Assembly (NCBI GenBank): GCA_000434395.1
Contig: FR878755.1
Span: 1-36,679 of the forward strand
Direction: 5' to 3'
From: Clostridium sp. CAG:568
GTDB taxonomy: Bacteria; Bacillota_I; Bacilli_A; RFN20; CAG-288
Length of the DNA: 36,679 nucleotides
Part shown: positions 7,477 to 15,668 of the stretch, piece by piece
Position numbering within the stretch: position 1 is the stretch's first letter
Layout of the letters: every line of letters starts with the position of its first letter
Notes under the pieces: model-generated
The model's input: only the letters and a program-made list of their open reading frames with translations
Told to the model about the DNA's origin: nothing
Database searches by the model: none
Made by a program: the position numbers and the translations under genes

Positions 7477-9192
7477 ATGGAACTAGAGTTAATAGTTGGT
7501 GCCTCTACAGAAGAACAAAATCAATTTTGTAGAGACATGGCAACTCGTCAAGCTAAACTTGAAGAGCTTCGTTCTACCGGTGTTAATAAAATTGAATCTC
7601 TTAAGAACGAAAACTTCAAGGTTAGAAAGAATAAAGAGTTGTCTAAAGAAGAAAAAGATGGAATTATTGAAGCTAATAGGACTTTGATAGAAGAGGCAAG
7701 GCAAGATTCATTAAGTCACAAAGAAGAAATTTCTACTTTGGAAAAAGAATCTATTGCTATTACAAAAACATTCTATAAGAAAGTCTCTCCTGTTGCAAAA
7801 GCTGAATGGAAGAGCAAGAAAGACGATTTTAAGAAAAAGCATAAGGAAGCTGTTGAAAAGATTAACAGTGAGCATGAAGCTAGATTGAAAGAAATCGAGG
7901 CATCCAAGCCTACCGATAAAAATGATAAGGATGCAGAACTTGCTTATAACAATAAGATGAAGATTGAGACTTCAAACTATAAGCAGCTTGCATTCGAGGA
8001 AAAGACAGCTTATAAGAATGCAATTCAAAAGATCAAGAATGAATCACACACTCACTTCTTACAAGAGTATAACTTGTTGGGATCGTTGAGAAATGGTAAG
8101 CATTCAATTGAGGAAATCTTACAAGCCAAATTTGAAGACTATGTATATAGATTTGAATTGAAGGACTTCTTCATCAAGAATGGTCTTTATCTAACGTTGC
8201 TTCTCTTCATGATTGTTTGTGTATGTATTACTCCTTCAGTCTTGAGTATCAACTCAATAATGATGATCACCCAGAACTTCTCCTATAAGATTTTCTATGC
8301 ATTGGGTGTTGCAGGATTGATCTTGCTCGGTGGTACTGATTTGTCAGTTGGTCGTATGGTTACTTTAGGAACATTGATCACTTGTATGTCCCTAAACCCT
8401 GACACTACAGTTTCATTCTTCGGAATACGTCTAGCTGATATGTATTCTACTCTTGGTGTTGCGGGAACTGCTATTATTGCATTGATACTCTCAATCTTGA
8501 TGTGTACATTGTTCTCAGCAGTTGCTGGATTCTTCTCCGCAAAGTTCAAGATTCATCCGTTCATCTCTACACTTGCTACATCATTGACTATTTGGGGATT
8601 ATGTGCAGTCGGAACTAACACTATTAAGACTGGTGGTATTTCTACTGATGCTTCAAAGATTGGCGGATTCGTCGGATCTTCCGGAACTGGAACTAGCTAC
8701 TTCGTCGGATTCCCAATTACAATCATTTATGCAGTAGTCATCATTGCAATTGTATCCTTGATTTGGAACAAGACTAAGTTTGGTAAATATTTGTATGCTG
8801 TTGGTGGAAACCCTGAAGCTGCATCAGTCTCTGGTATTTCTGTATTCTGGGTAACAATGGGTGCCTTCATTATGGCTGGTGTTCTTTATGGTATGGGTGG
8901 ATTCGTCACTGGTTTGATTGGTGGTTCATCTGATTCAGCTTATGGACAAGGTTGGGAAATGGAAGCTATCGCTGCTTGTGTCGTCGGTGGTATTTCATTC
9001 CTCGGAGGTATTGGTAAAGTCTCCGGTGCTGTCATTGGATGTTTGATATTTGAAATGTTGAAGTTCTTCTTGAATCGTATCTTAACAACATATCAGGTTC
9101 CTAATGCTACTGATATTTCAAATATTTTCATCGGTATCATCATTCTCGTCGCAGTCGTCTTCGACTCATTGAAGTATTTGAAGAAGAAGTAA
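7477..9192 (+). CDS. mglC: Galactose/methyl-galactoside importer permease (MglC-type) with long charged N-terminal extension
   Basis: 571 residues from ATG 7477, chosen because AAAGGAG lies 6 nt upstream; an in-frame TTG at 7447 has none. From about residue 235 onward it is a standard CUT2 permease (usual length about 330) with 8-10 hydrophobic helices and the conserved 'ALGVAGLILLGGTDLSVGRM' loop, 'GGNPEAASVSGI' and a C-terminal 'GGISFLGG' motif. Residues 1-230 are an extra, highly charged (Lys/Glu-rich), mostly helical region with heptad-like spacing, predicted as coiled coil, with no hydrophobic segment, so it should be cytoplasmic. There is no internal stop or frameshift between the parts. 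The extension may bind MglA, a regulator or the cytoskeleton; that is speculation. Last gene of the mgl operon. Confidence 0.92.
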   Translation: MELELIVGASTEEQNQFCRDMATRQAKLEELRSTGVNKIESLKNENFKVRKNKELSKEEKDGIIEANRTLIEEARQDSLSHKEEISTLEKESIAITKTFYKKVSPVAKAEWKSKKDDFKKKHKEAVEKINSEHEARLKEIEASKPTDKNDKDAELAYNNKMKIETSNYKQLAFEEKTAYKNAIQKIKNESHTHFLQEYNLLGSLRNGKHSIEEILQAKFEDYVYRFELKDFFIKNGLYLTLLLFMIVCVCITPSVLSINSIMMITQNFSYKIFYALGVAGLILLGGTDLSVGRMVTLGTLITCMSLNPDTTVSFFGIRLADMYSTLGVAGTAIIALILSILMCTLFSAVAGFFSAKFKIHPFISTLATSLTIWGLCAVGTNTIKTGGISTDASKIGGFVGSSGTGTSYFVGFPITIIYAVVIIAIVSLIWNKTKFGKYLYAVGGNPEAASVSGISVFWVTMGAFIMAGVLYGMGGFVTGLIGGSSDSAYGQGWEMEAIAACVVGGISFLGGIGKVSGAVIGCLIFEMLKFFLNRILTTYQVPNATDISNIFIGIIILVAVVFDSLKYLKKK

Positions 9193-9215
9193 TCTAATAA
9201 AATAGATTGCAAAGT

Positions 9216-9250
9216 AAAAGCCACATCGATTCAAACGGTGTGGCTTTTCT
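9216..9250 (+). terminator. Bidirectional intrinsic terminator between mglC and the PlsX-like gene
   Basis: AAAAGCCACA (9216-9225) pairs perfectly with TGTGGCTTTT (9239-9248), giving a 10-bp stem flanked by A and T runs on either side, so it can end transcription from both convergent genes. Confidence 0.9.
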
Positions 9251-9284
9251 AATACAATTTATTTTTTAAGAAGCAAATAGATTA

Positions 9285-10169
9285 TTATTGCTCGATAATC
9301 TTTTTACAGAAGTTGATACAAGCTGCTAAGCCATTAGGGGTTGTGTTTTTGTCCACGAGAACTAATGGCTTTTTATATCCTATTAGAGCTATTCCACCAG
9401 AGACAATTTTTCTATCGATTGAATAATTGAACGAATTAATTACTCCTCTAATCATTGCTCCGCCGATTCTATATCCAATATTGGAATCAATTCCTTTTTT
9501 GATGTAATTGTTATAGATAGTAATTCCTTGATTGATTCCAGAGATTGTGGCTTGAATTAAATCAGGTCTTCCTAATAAAATATCAGCATCAGCTTCAAGG
9601 AATTTGTCTGTTGTTAATTCGCCATCGTATGAGTCATCTTCTTTGAAAAAATTAATTATTTCTTCATCCTCTTTTTTGATACTTAATTTATCTGCGATTA
9701 AATATTTAAATGTAGGGTCTTCAACTCCAAATTTTGAAGTGACAATAGGTTTTAATTGACTTAAATATGATTTCCAATCATCCAAACTTGGATTTGGATT
9801 AAATCCTAAGTCAGCAATAAATGTTTTCTTACCGGAATATGCATTTGCATAATTGGCAGTAAAGAATCCATTTTTTATTTCATTAGAAGGAATGCTTTTT
9901 TTAACTTCCTCATAATTTCTAAAGGCGACAATTCCATCTATTTTTTTGCTTTCATCTTTTAAAAGCTCTAGTGTTATATCTAAGGATGTTGACTCGCTTT
10001 TAATTATTTCTATCTTTTTATAATTTGTTAAAGTGAGTAGATTTTTAGGCTCACCAAATGCGAATAAACTATCATCTTTATTCTTCGACAAAAATATTTT
10101 TGTACCTTGTGCTAAGTTATCTATTTCCTCTTTTGAAATGTTAGAAAAATCTATAAGAATATTTGCCAT
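9285..10169 (-). CDS. PlsX-like protein (phosphate acyltransferase family, divergent)
   Basis: 294 residues, minus strand, with GGAG 6 nt before the ATG. The overall plan recalls PlsX, the acyl-ACP:phosphate acyltransferase that starts phospholipid synthesis in Gram-positives (usual length about 330). There is an N-terminal Rossmann-like part, an 'AFRNYEEVKKSI' segment like the PlsX 'GNT' region, and a C-terminal 'SGGIALIGYKKPLVLVDKNTTPNGLAACINFCKKI' region that parallels the 'GGAPLLGV...GSSDARAF' end of PlsX. The family DGFTGN motif is not present; its place is taken by 'LLGRPDLIQ'. There is no fabD, acpP or rnc neighbour. It may be a degenerate paralogue or a related isocitrate-dehydrogenase-fold enzyme. 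It is convergent with the mgl operon. Confidence 0.5.
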   Translation of the reverse strand: MANILIDFSNISKEEIDNLAQGTKIFLSKNKDDSLFAFGEPKNLLTLTNYKKIEIIKSESTSLDITLELLKDESKKIDGIVAFRNYEEVKKSIPSNEIKNGFFTANYANAYSGKKTFIADLGFNPNPSLDDWKSYLSQLKPIVTSKFGVEDPTFKYLIADKLSIKKEDEEIINFFKEDDSYDGELTTDKFLEADADILLGRPDLIQATISGINQGITIYNNYIKKGIDSNIGYRIGGAMIRGVINSFNYSIDRKIVSGGIALIGYKKPLVLVDKNTTPNGLAACINFCKKIIEQ

Positions 10170-10291
10170 AATTTCTCCATGTTTTTAATTGCTTTTTTGT
10201 ATTAAAAACTACTCTATTATTTTAAACTTTTAAGCATTATATATATATGGTTTTGATATATAATATTTATTGCAAAGAAGTGAATAATAAT

Positions 10292-10897
10292 ATGAAAAAT
10301 AGTTATAAATTTTTATTCGGGTTTACATTAGCTTCTACTTTATTTTTATCTTCGTGTCAGCAAAATAACAAGCCTGATTATAACGTTGTAGTCGATTCTA
10401 ATCAGATTCACTTAAAAGTAACTTTGGATGACAGCTTTAAAAAAGAATATCAAAGTGGGGAGACTCTTAATCTCGACGGATTACATGCTTATTTTAATGA
10501 TCAAGAATTGAGCATTAATGAAACTTTTTATATAACTAACAGTCAATCTTTTCCTAAAGAATCAAAGATAGATTTAACTAAAGCGAAACTGACTACTGAC
10601 AATGCTGAAGCTACTAAATCATTCTTTGTTTATCACGAAGAAGACGATATTGTCTATGTCAGCGATTCAATTGTATTGCAAGTCAAGAATCCTAATGGTG
10701 GACATACTTGGATCTACTATACTGTCTTTGGTGTCGTGTTAGTTGTTTTAGCTCTTTGGCAAGGATTGAAAATTAAATCTAAAAACGATAAAGAAAAAGC
10801 TGATAAGGAAAATAAGAAAAAACATAAAAAGAATGAAGGAAATATAGAAGAAGTAAAAACTGACAAGACTCCTTCGGATTCAAACGAGAAAAAATAA
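10292..10897 (+). CDS. Lipoprotein with one Ig-like domain and a C-terminal membrane anchor
   Basis: 201 residues from ATG 10292; the earlier in-frame ATG at 10247 would put 15 odd residues before a normal signal peptide. The signal sequence ends in the lipobox LSSC (Cys at about 22). A region of about residues 45-130 contains 'YQSGETLNLDGLHAYFNDQEL', typical of small bacterial Ig-like (Big) domains. A second hydrophobic segment (about 147-167, 'YTVFGVVLVVLALW') is followed by a Lys/Glu-rich cytoplasmic tail of some 30 residues. Lipid at one end and a membrane helix at the other would hold the Ig domain as an external loop. Function unknown; perhaps a surface or envelope-assembly factor. It lies alone upstream of the suf promoter. 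Confidence 0.7.
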   Translation: MKNSYKFLFGFTLASTLFLSSCQQNNKPDYNVVVDSNQIHLKVTLDDSFKKEYQSGETLNLDGLHAYFNDQELSINETFYITNSQSFPKESKIDLTKAKLTTDNAEATKSFFVYHEEDDIVYVSDSIVLQVKNPNGGHTWIYYTVFGVVLVVLALWQGLKIKSKNDKEKADKENKKKHKKNEGNIEEVKTDKTPSDSNEKK

Positions 10898-10939
10898 TTA
10901 CTGTTAGGATTTTGCTTTGTTATTTTATAATTTATTAAC

Positions 10940-10961
10940 TCAACTATTGGCTGATAGTTGA
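10940..10961 (+). terminator. Weak hairpin terminator before the suf operon
   Basis: TCAACTAT (10940-10947) pairs with ATAGTTGA (10954-10961) over a 6-nt loop, followed by AT-rich sequence but no clean T run. It probably ends the lipoprotein transcript, and could also be an operator-type palindrome near the suf promoter. Confidence 0.45.
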
Positions 10962-10977
10962 ATATTTATCATATTTA

Positions 10978-11006
10978 TTGATAGATTATTGAAACATAAT
11001 TAAAAT
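10978..11006 (+). promoter_or_regulatory. Promoter of the suf-mnmG operon
   Basis: TTGATA (10978-10983), a 17-nt spacer and TAAAAT (11001-11006) lie 26 nt before sufC. GGAGG (11017-11023) precedes the ATG at 11032. No IscR or SufR gene is seen nearby. Confidence 0.65.
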
Positions 11007-11031
11007 ATATAAGCTTTGGAGGATTTTTTGC

Positions 11032-11853
11032 ATGGCATTTATTGAAATAAGAGGCCTTAAAGCTGAAGTTGATGGATTGGAGATTCTCCGCGGAATAGAC
11101 TTAGATATTGAAAAAGGTGATGTCTTTGGTCTATTAGGCCCTAATGGACATGGTAAATCCACACTTTTGACTTGTTTGATGGGTAATCCACATTATCAAA
11201 TAACAGAGGGATCTATTAGGATTGATGGAGAAGAAATCGTAGGAAAGACACCTGATGAGATTTCAAAGATGGGTGTTTTCTATTGCTTCCAAAATCCACC
11301 TGAGATTCAAGGCGTTGTATCGATGGATTTTTATAAAGCAGCTATCAACGCTCATAGAGAAAAGCCTATAGGTTTATTTGAATATTACAAATCATTGGAA
11401 CAGGCTTATAAGGATGTCGGTCTTCCTTCAGATATGAAAGAAAGACATCTTAATGATGGGTTCTCTGGTGGAGAAAAGAAACGTAATGAAATACTTCAAA
11501 TGCTTCTTTTGAAACCCAAGATTTGTATGCTTGATGAAATTGACTCCGGTCTTGATGTCGATGCTATTAAGACTGTAGGTGAGAACATAAATAAACTCGA
11601 AAAAGAAGGAACTACTTTCATTATTGTTTCTCATTACGCTAGATTGTTCGATGAGATAAATCCAACTAAATCAGCAGTTATTATAAATGGAAAAGTCGGA
11701 TTGACTGGTGGACCTGATTTAATAAAGAGAGTAGATACAGAAGGTTATACATTCTTGAAGAGTGAGTATGGAATCGATATAACTAAGACAGAAGAAAAAG
11801 CTCCAAATATGTTGGGCGAGTGTTTTGTCGCTAACGAGGCTAAGAATAAGTAA
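11032..11853 (+). CDS. sufC: Fe-S cluster assembly ATPase SufC
   Basis: 273 residues. Single ABC domain of the cytoplasmic SufBCD scaffold, in which SufC hydrolyses ATP to drive rearrangement of SufB and SufD during iron-sulfur cluster building. The Walker A is 'GPNGHGKST' (about 40; His in place of the more common Ala or Ser), the signature is 'FSGGEKKRNEILQM', with the SufC-specific 'KKRNE' run, Walker B is 'ICMLDEIDSGLD', and the H-loop is 'IIVSHY'. The start has GGAGG about 10 nt upstream. It is first in a tightly packed operon; its stop codon TAA shares its last base with the sufD ATG, implying coupling. The C-terminus is about 20 residues longer than in common homologues. Confidence 0.96.
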   Translation: MAFIEIRGLKAEVDGLEILRGIDLDIEKGDVFGLLGPNGHGKSTLLTCLMGNPHYQITEGSIRIDGEEIVGKTPDEISKMGVFYCFQNPPEIQGVVSMDFYKAAINAHREKPIGLFEYYKSLEQAYKDVGLPSDMKERHLNDGFSGGEKKRNEILQMLLLKPKICMLDEIDSGLDVDAIKTVGENINKLEKEGTTFIIVSHYARLFDEINPTKSAVIINGKVGLTGGPDLIKRVDTEGYTFLKSEYGIDITKTEEKAPNMLGECFVANEAKNK

Positions 11854-12548
11854 TGACTGGATTAAGAGATTATTATGAGCCTGACTGTGATGTCATAGAT
11901 TTGTCTTCTACTTTGAAAGAAGGAGAAGAAAAAATCATAGATATCGTCAATTTAAAAAGAAACAAGCCTTTAAAAATAATAGGAAAGATTATTTTGAAAG
12001 ATAGAGCTAAGTTGACAATTGTCGAAGTCGATTTCGCTAAGTTTGATGTCGATTTTCTTTTAGATGTAGAATGCATTGGATATAAGTCTGAATTCAGGTA
12101 TCATCTCTCTTCTTTGAATAGAGATGATGAAAAGAAGATATATAAAGCTAATGTCGTTCATAAAGGTAAGGAATCATTTTCTAGAACTTCGATGTTTGGA
12201 GTTTGTGAAGGCTCTTCTAAGATGCAGTTCTTAGGAGCTTCAGATATTAGAAAAGGAGCAGCTAAGACTAACACTCGTCAAGAAGCAAAGATTGTTAATT
12301 TATCTGGTAAAGCAAGATGTGTTGCTTCACCTGCACTTTTGATTTCGGAAGAGGATGTCTTTGCATCTCATGGAGCATCGATGGGATCAGTTCCAGATAA
12401 CGATATCTTTTATTTAATGTCTAGAGGAATAGATAGACCTACAGCTAATAAGTTGATCATGGTTGGATATTTGAAGCCTATCGCTTTGAAGATTAAAGAT
12501 GAGAAGATTAAAGAAGAAGCATTGGATTTGCTAGGGAAAGAAATATGA
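11853..12548 (+). CDS. sufD: Fe-S cluster assembly protein SufD, short form
   Basis: 231 residues, about half the usual 400-450 for SufD. The retained part is the beta-helix core plus C-terminus of the SufB/SufD family: 'SHGASMGSVPDNDIFYLMSRGI' contains the His equivalent to the conserved SufD histidine and the acidic run. The final 'RPTANKLIMVGYLKP' segment is the SufC-binding helix region. The missing part is the N-terminal helical domain. As the gene overlaps both neighbours (1 nt with sufC, 4 nt ATGA with sufS) and has no frameshift, it is likely a genuine reduced SufD. Function: partner of SufB in the SufBC2D scaffold. Confidence 0.88.
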   Translation: MTGLRDYYEPDCDVIDLSSTLKEGEEKIIDIVNLKRNKPLKIIGKIILKDRAKLTIVEVDFAKFDVDFLLDVECIGYKSEFRYHLSSLNRDDEKKIYKANVVHKGKESFSRTSMFGVCEGSSKMQFLGASDIRKGAAKTNTRQEAKIVNLSGKARCVASPALLISEEDVFASHGASMGSVPDNDIFYLMSRGIDRPTANKLIMVGYLKPIALKIKDEKIKEEALDLLGKEI

Positions 12549-13792
12549 CGAAGTCTATATCACAAGAAGAGATAGAGAAAATCAGAAATGATTTTCCTAT
12601 GCTAAGAAATGTTAAAGAGATGCAAAATCATAGATTTTGCTATCTCGATAATGGTGCTACAACATTTAAACCTGACTGTGTTATTAAAGCTAGCAACTCA
12701 TATTATGAAACTTGGAATGCTAATACACATCGCGGAGATTATGACATTGCTCATCTAGCTGACAAACGATATTGGCAAGCTAGAGAAAGAGTAGCCAAAT
12801 TCATAAATTCAAATCCTGAGGAAATTGTCTTTACTGCCGGAAATACAGAAGGAATGAATATCGTTGCATATGGAATTTGTTCTATATTAAGCCCTGGTGA
12901 TGAAATAGTTATTTCAACTGCTGAGCATGCATCGAATGTTTTGCCTTGGTTTAATTGGGCAAAGAATTTTAATTTGGTAGTCAAGTTTGCTCCTCTAGAC
13001 GAAGAGGGGAAAGTGACTGTCGATACATTAAAAACGGTTATGTCAGATAAGACCAAAGTGGTTTCGTTGGCTCATGTATCGAACGTTCTAGGAAATGTTA
13101 TCGACGCTAAAGCTATAGCTAAATTAGTCCATGATAATGGAGCTTATTTTGTTTTGGATGGTGCTCAATCCATACCTCACAAAAAAATAGATGTCAAAGA
13201 TTTAGACTGTGATGCATTAATCTTTTCTGGCCATAAAATGTTAGGACCTAATGGAATCGGTGTTTTATATGGAAAGAAGAAGTTGTTGAATTCTATTCCT
13301 CCTTTGCTTAGCGGTGGAGGGATGAACGCAACTTTTGATACTAAGTGCATGGTCAGTTATGAGGAAATTCCTTTTAAGTTTGAAGCAGGAACTCAAAATG
13401 TTCCTGGGGCTTGTGGTTTAGCTAAAGCTATGGATTATCTTGATTCTATTGGAATGGATAGAATAGATTCTTATGAATATGAATTGAAACAAATAGCATT
13501 GGACAAGCTTAAAGAAGCTAAGGATATAGAGATATATAATCCAAAATCCAAATCCGGAATTATAGACTTCAATAGAAGAGGAGTTTTCTCCCAGGATGAG
13601 GGAACTCTTTTGAATAGTCTTGGTATCTGTGTTAGAAGTGGATTCCATTGTGCAAAGATATTGACTGATTATCTTCCTAAAACTGGTACTGTCAGAGCTT
13701 CATTTTATATCTATAATAACGAAGCTGATGTCGATCAGTTCGTCGATAGTCTATTGAAAGGAGGAGATATATTAGATGCCTATTTCAATTGA
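12545..13792 (+). CDS. sufS: Cysteine desulfurase SufS
   Basis: 415 residues, normal length. A PLP enzyme, fold type I, that takes sulfur from L-cysteine as a persulfide and hands it to SufU. PLP lysine is in 'FSGHKMLGPNGIG' (about residue 230). The catalytic cysteine lies in 'RSGFHCAKIL' (about 367), the SufS (group II) form of the motif. The PLP-phosphate and His ring-stacking regions are 'NTEGMN' and 'TAEHASNVLPW'. It overlaps sufD by 4 nt (ATGA). The stop falls inside the beginning of sufU. Confidence 0.96.
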   Translation: MTKSISQEEIEKIRNDFPMLRNVKEMQNHRFCYLDNGATTFKPDCVIKASNSYYETWNANTHRGDYDIAHLADKRYWQARERVAKFINSNPEEIVFTAGNTEGMNIVAYGICSILSPGDEIVISTAEHASNVLPWFNWAKNFNLVVKFAPLDEEGKVTVDTLKTVMSDKTKVVSLAHVSNVLGNVIDAKAIAKLVHDNGAYFVLDGAQSIPHKKIDVKDLDCDALIFSGHKMLGPNGIGVLYGKKKLLNSIPPLLSGGGMNATFDTKCMVSYEEIPFKFEAGTQNVPGACGLAKAMDYLDSIGMDRIDSYEYELKQIALDKLKEAKDIEIYNPKSKSGIIDFNRRGVFSQDEGTLLNSLGICVRSGFHCAKILTDYLPKTGTVRASFYIYNNEADVDQFVDSLLKGGDILDAYFN

Positions 13793-14228
13793 TTCAATGA
13801 TGATGCGAGAAATGATGATGGATCATTACGATAACCCTAGAAATAAGGAAGAAGTAAAAGATCCTAGATATAAATCTATCAGGATGAATTCATCTTCTTG
13901 TATCGATGATATAACAGTTCAAGTCTTGTTGGATAAAGATGTCATCGAGGATGTTAAATGGTTTGGAACTGCTTGTGTCATATCTACAGCAGCTACTTCC
14001 GTAATGTCTGAATTAGTTAAAGGAAAGACGCTAAAAGAAGCTGCCGATCTTATGGATAACTATATGAAGATGCTTGAAGGTCAGCCTTATGATCAAGATA
14101 AGCTACAAGAAGCTATAATCTTCCAAAATGTTGGAAGACAAGCTTCTAGAATAGGATGTGCGACCATCGGTTGGAGAGGTTTGTTTCAAGCGGTGGTGAA
14201 AGAAGATGAGAAGGAGGGGGATAAATAG
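13776..14228 (+). CDS. sufU: Sulfur-transfer protein SufU
   Basis: 150 residues. IscU-like zinc protein that accepts persulfide sulfur from SufS in Gram-positives. The three conserved cysteines are present: 'SSCIDDITV' (family form usually SCGD, here C-I-D with an Asp still nearby), 'GTACVISTAA' and 'RIGCATIGW'. The N-terminal 'MMDHYDNPRNK' is typical. A start at 13776 overlaps sufS by 17 nt and has AAAGGAGG 11 nt upstream; 13797 is an alternative start. It is followed after 3 nt by sufB, so the operon lacks SufE and SufA. Confidence 0.94.
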   Translation: MPISIDSMMMREMMMDHYDNPRNKEEVKDPRYKSIRMNSSSCIDDITVQVLLDKDVIEDVKWFGTACVISTAATSVMSELVKGKTLKEAADLMDNYMKMLEGQPYDQDKLQEAIIFQNVGRQASRIGCATIGWRGLFQAVVKEDEKEGDK

Positions 14229-14231
14229 ACT

Positions 14232-15665
14232 ATGCCAGATAAAAATAGTCATGCAAAGTTTGATCCTACAGAAGGAAATGAAGAAAGACGTAAGGAATAT
14301 GAATTCCATGACGATGTCATTCCTATAGTTGAAACACCTAAAGGAATCAATGAGGATATCGTAAGACAAATATCTCAATTGAAAGGAGAACCTGAATGGA
14401 TGCTCCAATTGAGGTTGAAAGGCTATAAGAACTTTGCTGAAAGACCTCAGCCTTCCTTCGGACCTAATCTCGATTTCATCAAGTTCCAAGACTATAGATA
14501 CTTTACTCGTTACACTAAGGGTGTATCTAAGAGTTGGGATGATGTTCCTGAAACAATCAAGAATACTTTTAAAAAGTTGGGAATTCCAGAACAAGAGCAA
14601 AAATACTTAGCAGGAGTTAATACTCAATATGAATCTGAATCTGTCTATTCTTCCATGCTTAAAGAGGTCGACGAGAAAGGTGTAATCTTCTGTGACACCG
14701 ATACTGCTTTGAAAAAATATCCTGAATTAGTAAAAAAGTATTTTGGAACAGTCGTTCCTTTCAACGACAACAAGTATGCCGCTTTGAATACGGCTGTTTG
14801 GTCGGGTGGAATATTTATTTATGTACCTAAAGGTGTTCATGTAGACAAACCTCTTCAATCTTATTTTAGAATCAATAATGCTTTGTCTGGCCAGTTTGAA
14901 AGATCTTTGATCGTTGTCGATGACGATGCTTCTCTCCATTTTGTCGAAGGATGTACAGCACCTGTTTATTCCCAGGATTCATTACATGCTGCTGTGGTTG
15001 AAATCGTCGTTGGAAAACGTGCAAAATGCCGTTATACTACTATTCAAAATTGGTCTACCAATGTTGTAAATCTAGTCACCCAAAGAGCTGTTGTTGAAGA
15101 AGATGGCCTCATGGAATGGATCGATGGAAACATCGGATCAGGAAGAAACATGAAGTATCCTTGCTGTATTTTAAAAGGCGATAGAGCTAAAGGTTCTTGT
15201 ATATCTATCGCCGTAGGTGCTAAGAATCAATATCAGGACAACGGAGCTAAGATGATCCATATCGGAAAATACACATCTTCTACTACAATTTCAAAGTCTG
15301 TTGTCAAAGAAGGTGGAAAAGCTAATTTCCGTGGCTTGATAAAGATCATGCCTCAAGCATATGGTGCTAGATCACACGAGGAATGTGACACTTTGATTTT
15401 GGATGACTCCTCAGCTTCGGATACTATTCCAGATAATATATGTATGAATGATTCTGCTTATATTGAACACGAAGCGACAGTGAGTAAGATCAATGAGACT
15501 GAGTTGTTCTATCTCATGTCTAGAGGATTGTCTCAATCAGAAGCTACTAAGACTATTGTTATGGGATTTATAGAGCCTTTTGCTAAAGAATTACCTTTGG
15601 AATATTCAGTTGAGCTAAGCCATTTGATTTCATTGGATATGACCAAAGCAGGGAGTGTTGGATAA
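14232..15665 (+). CDS. sufB: Fe-S cluster scaffold protein SufB
   Basis: 477 residues, normal for SufB. Beta-helix scaffold on which the nascent cluster is built. The conserved features include '[11 protein letters not shown]', '[24 protein letters not shown]' and the cysteine in '[12 protein letters not shown]' (equivalent of the essential C405 of E. coli SufB), and '[14 protein letters not shown]' with the His-Glu pair. The C-terminal '[17 protein letters not shown]' is the SufC contact. AAGGAGGGG ends about 14 nt before the ATG. The gene lies between sufU and mnmG with gaps of 3 nt each. Confidence 0.96.
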   Translation: MPDKNSHAKFDPTEGNEERRKEYEFHDDVIPIVETPKGINEDIVRQISQLKGEPEWMLQLRLKGYKNFAERPQPSFGPNLDFIKFQDYRYFTRYTKGVSKSWDDVPETIKNTFKKLGIPEQEQKYLAGVNTQYESESVYSSMLKEVDEKGVIFCDTDTALKKYPELVKKYFGTVVPFNDNKYAALNTAVWSGGIFIYVPKGVHVDKPLQSYFRINNALSGQFERSLIVVDDDASLHFVEGCTAPVYSQDSLHAAVVEIVVGKRAKCRYTTIQNWSTNVVNLVTQRAVVEEDGLMEWIDGNIGSGRNMKYPCCILKGDRAKGSCISIAVGAKNQYQDNGAKMIHIGKYTSSTTISKSVVKEGGKANFRGLIKIMPQAYGARSHEECDTLILDDSSASDTIPDNICMNDSAYIEHEATVSKINETELFYLMSRGLSQSEATKTIVMGFIEPFAKELPLEYSVELSHLISLDMTKAGSVG

Positions 15666-15668
15666 ACT

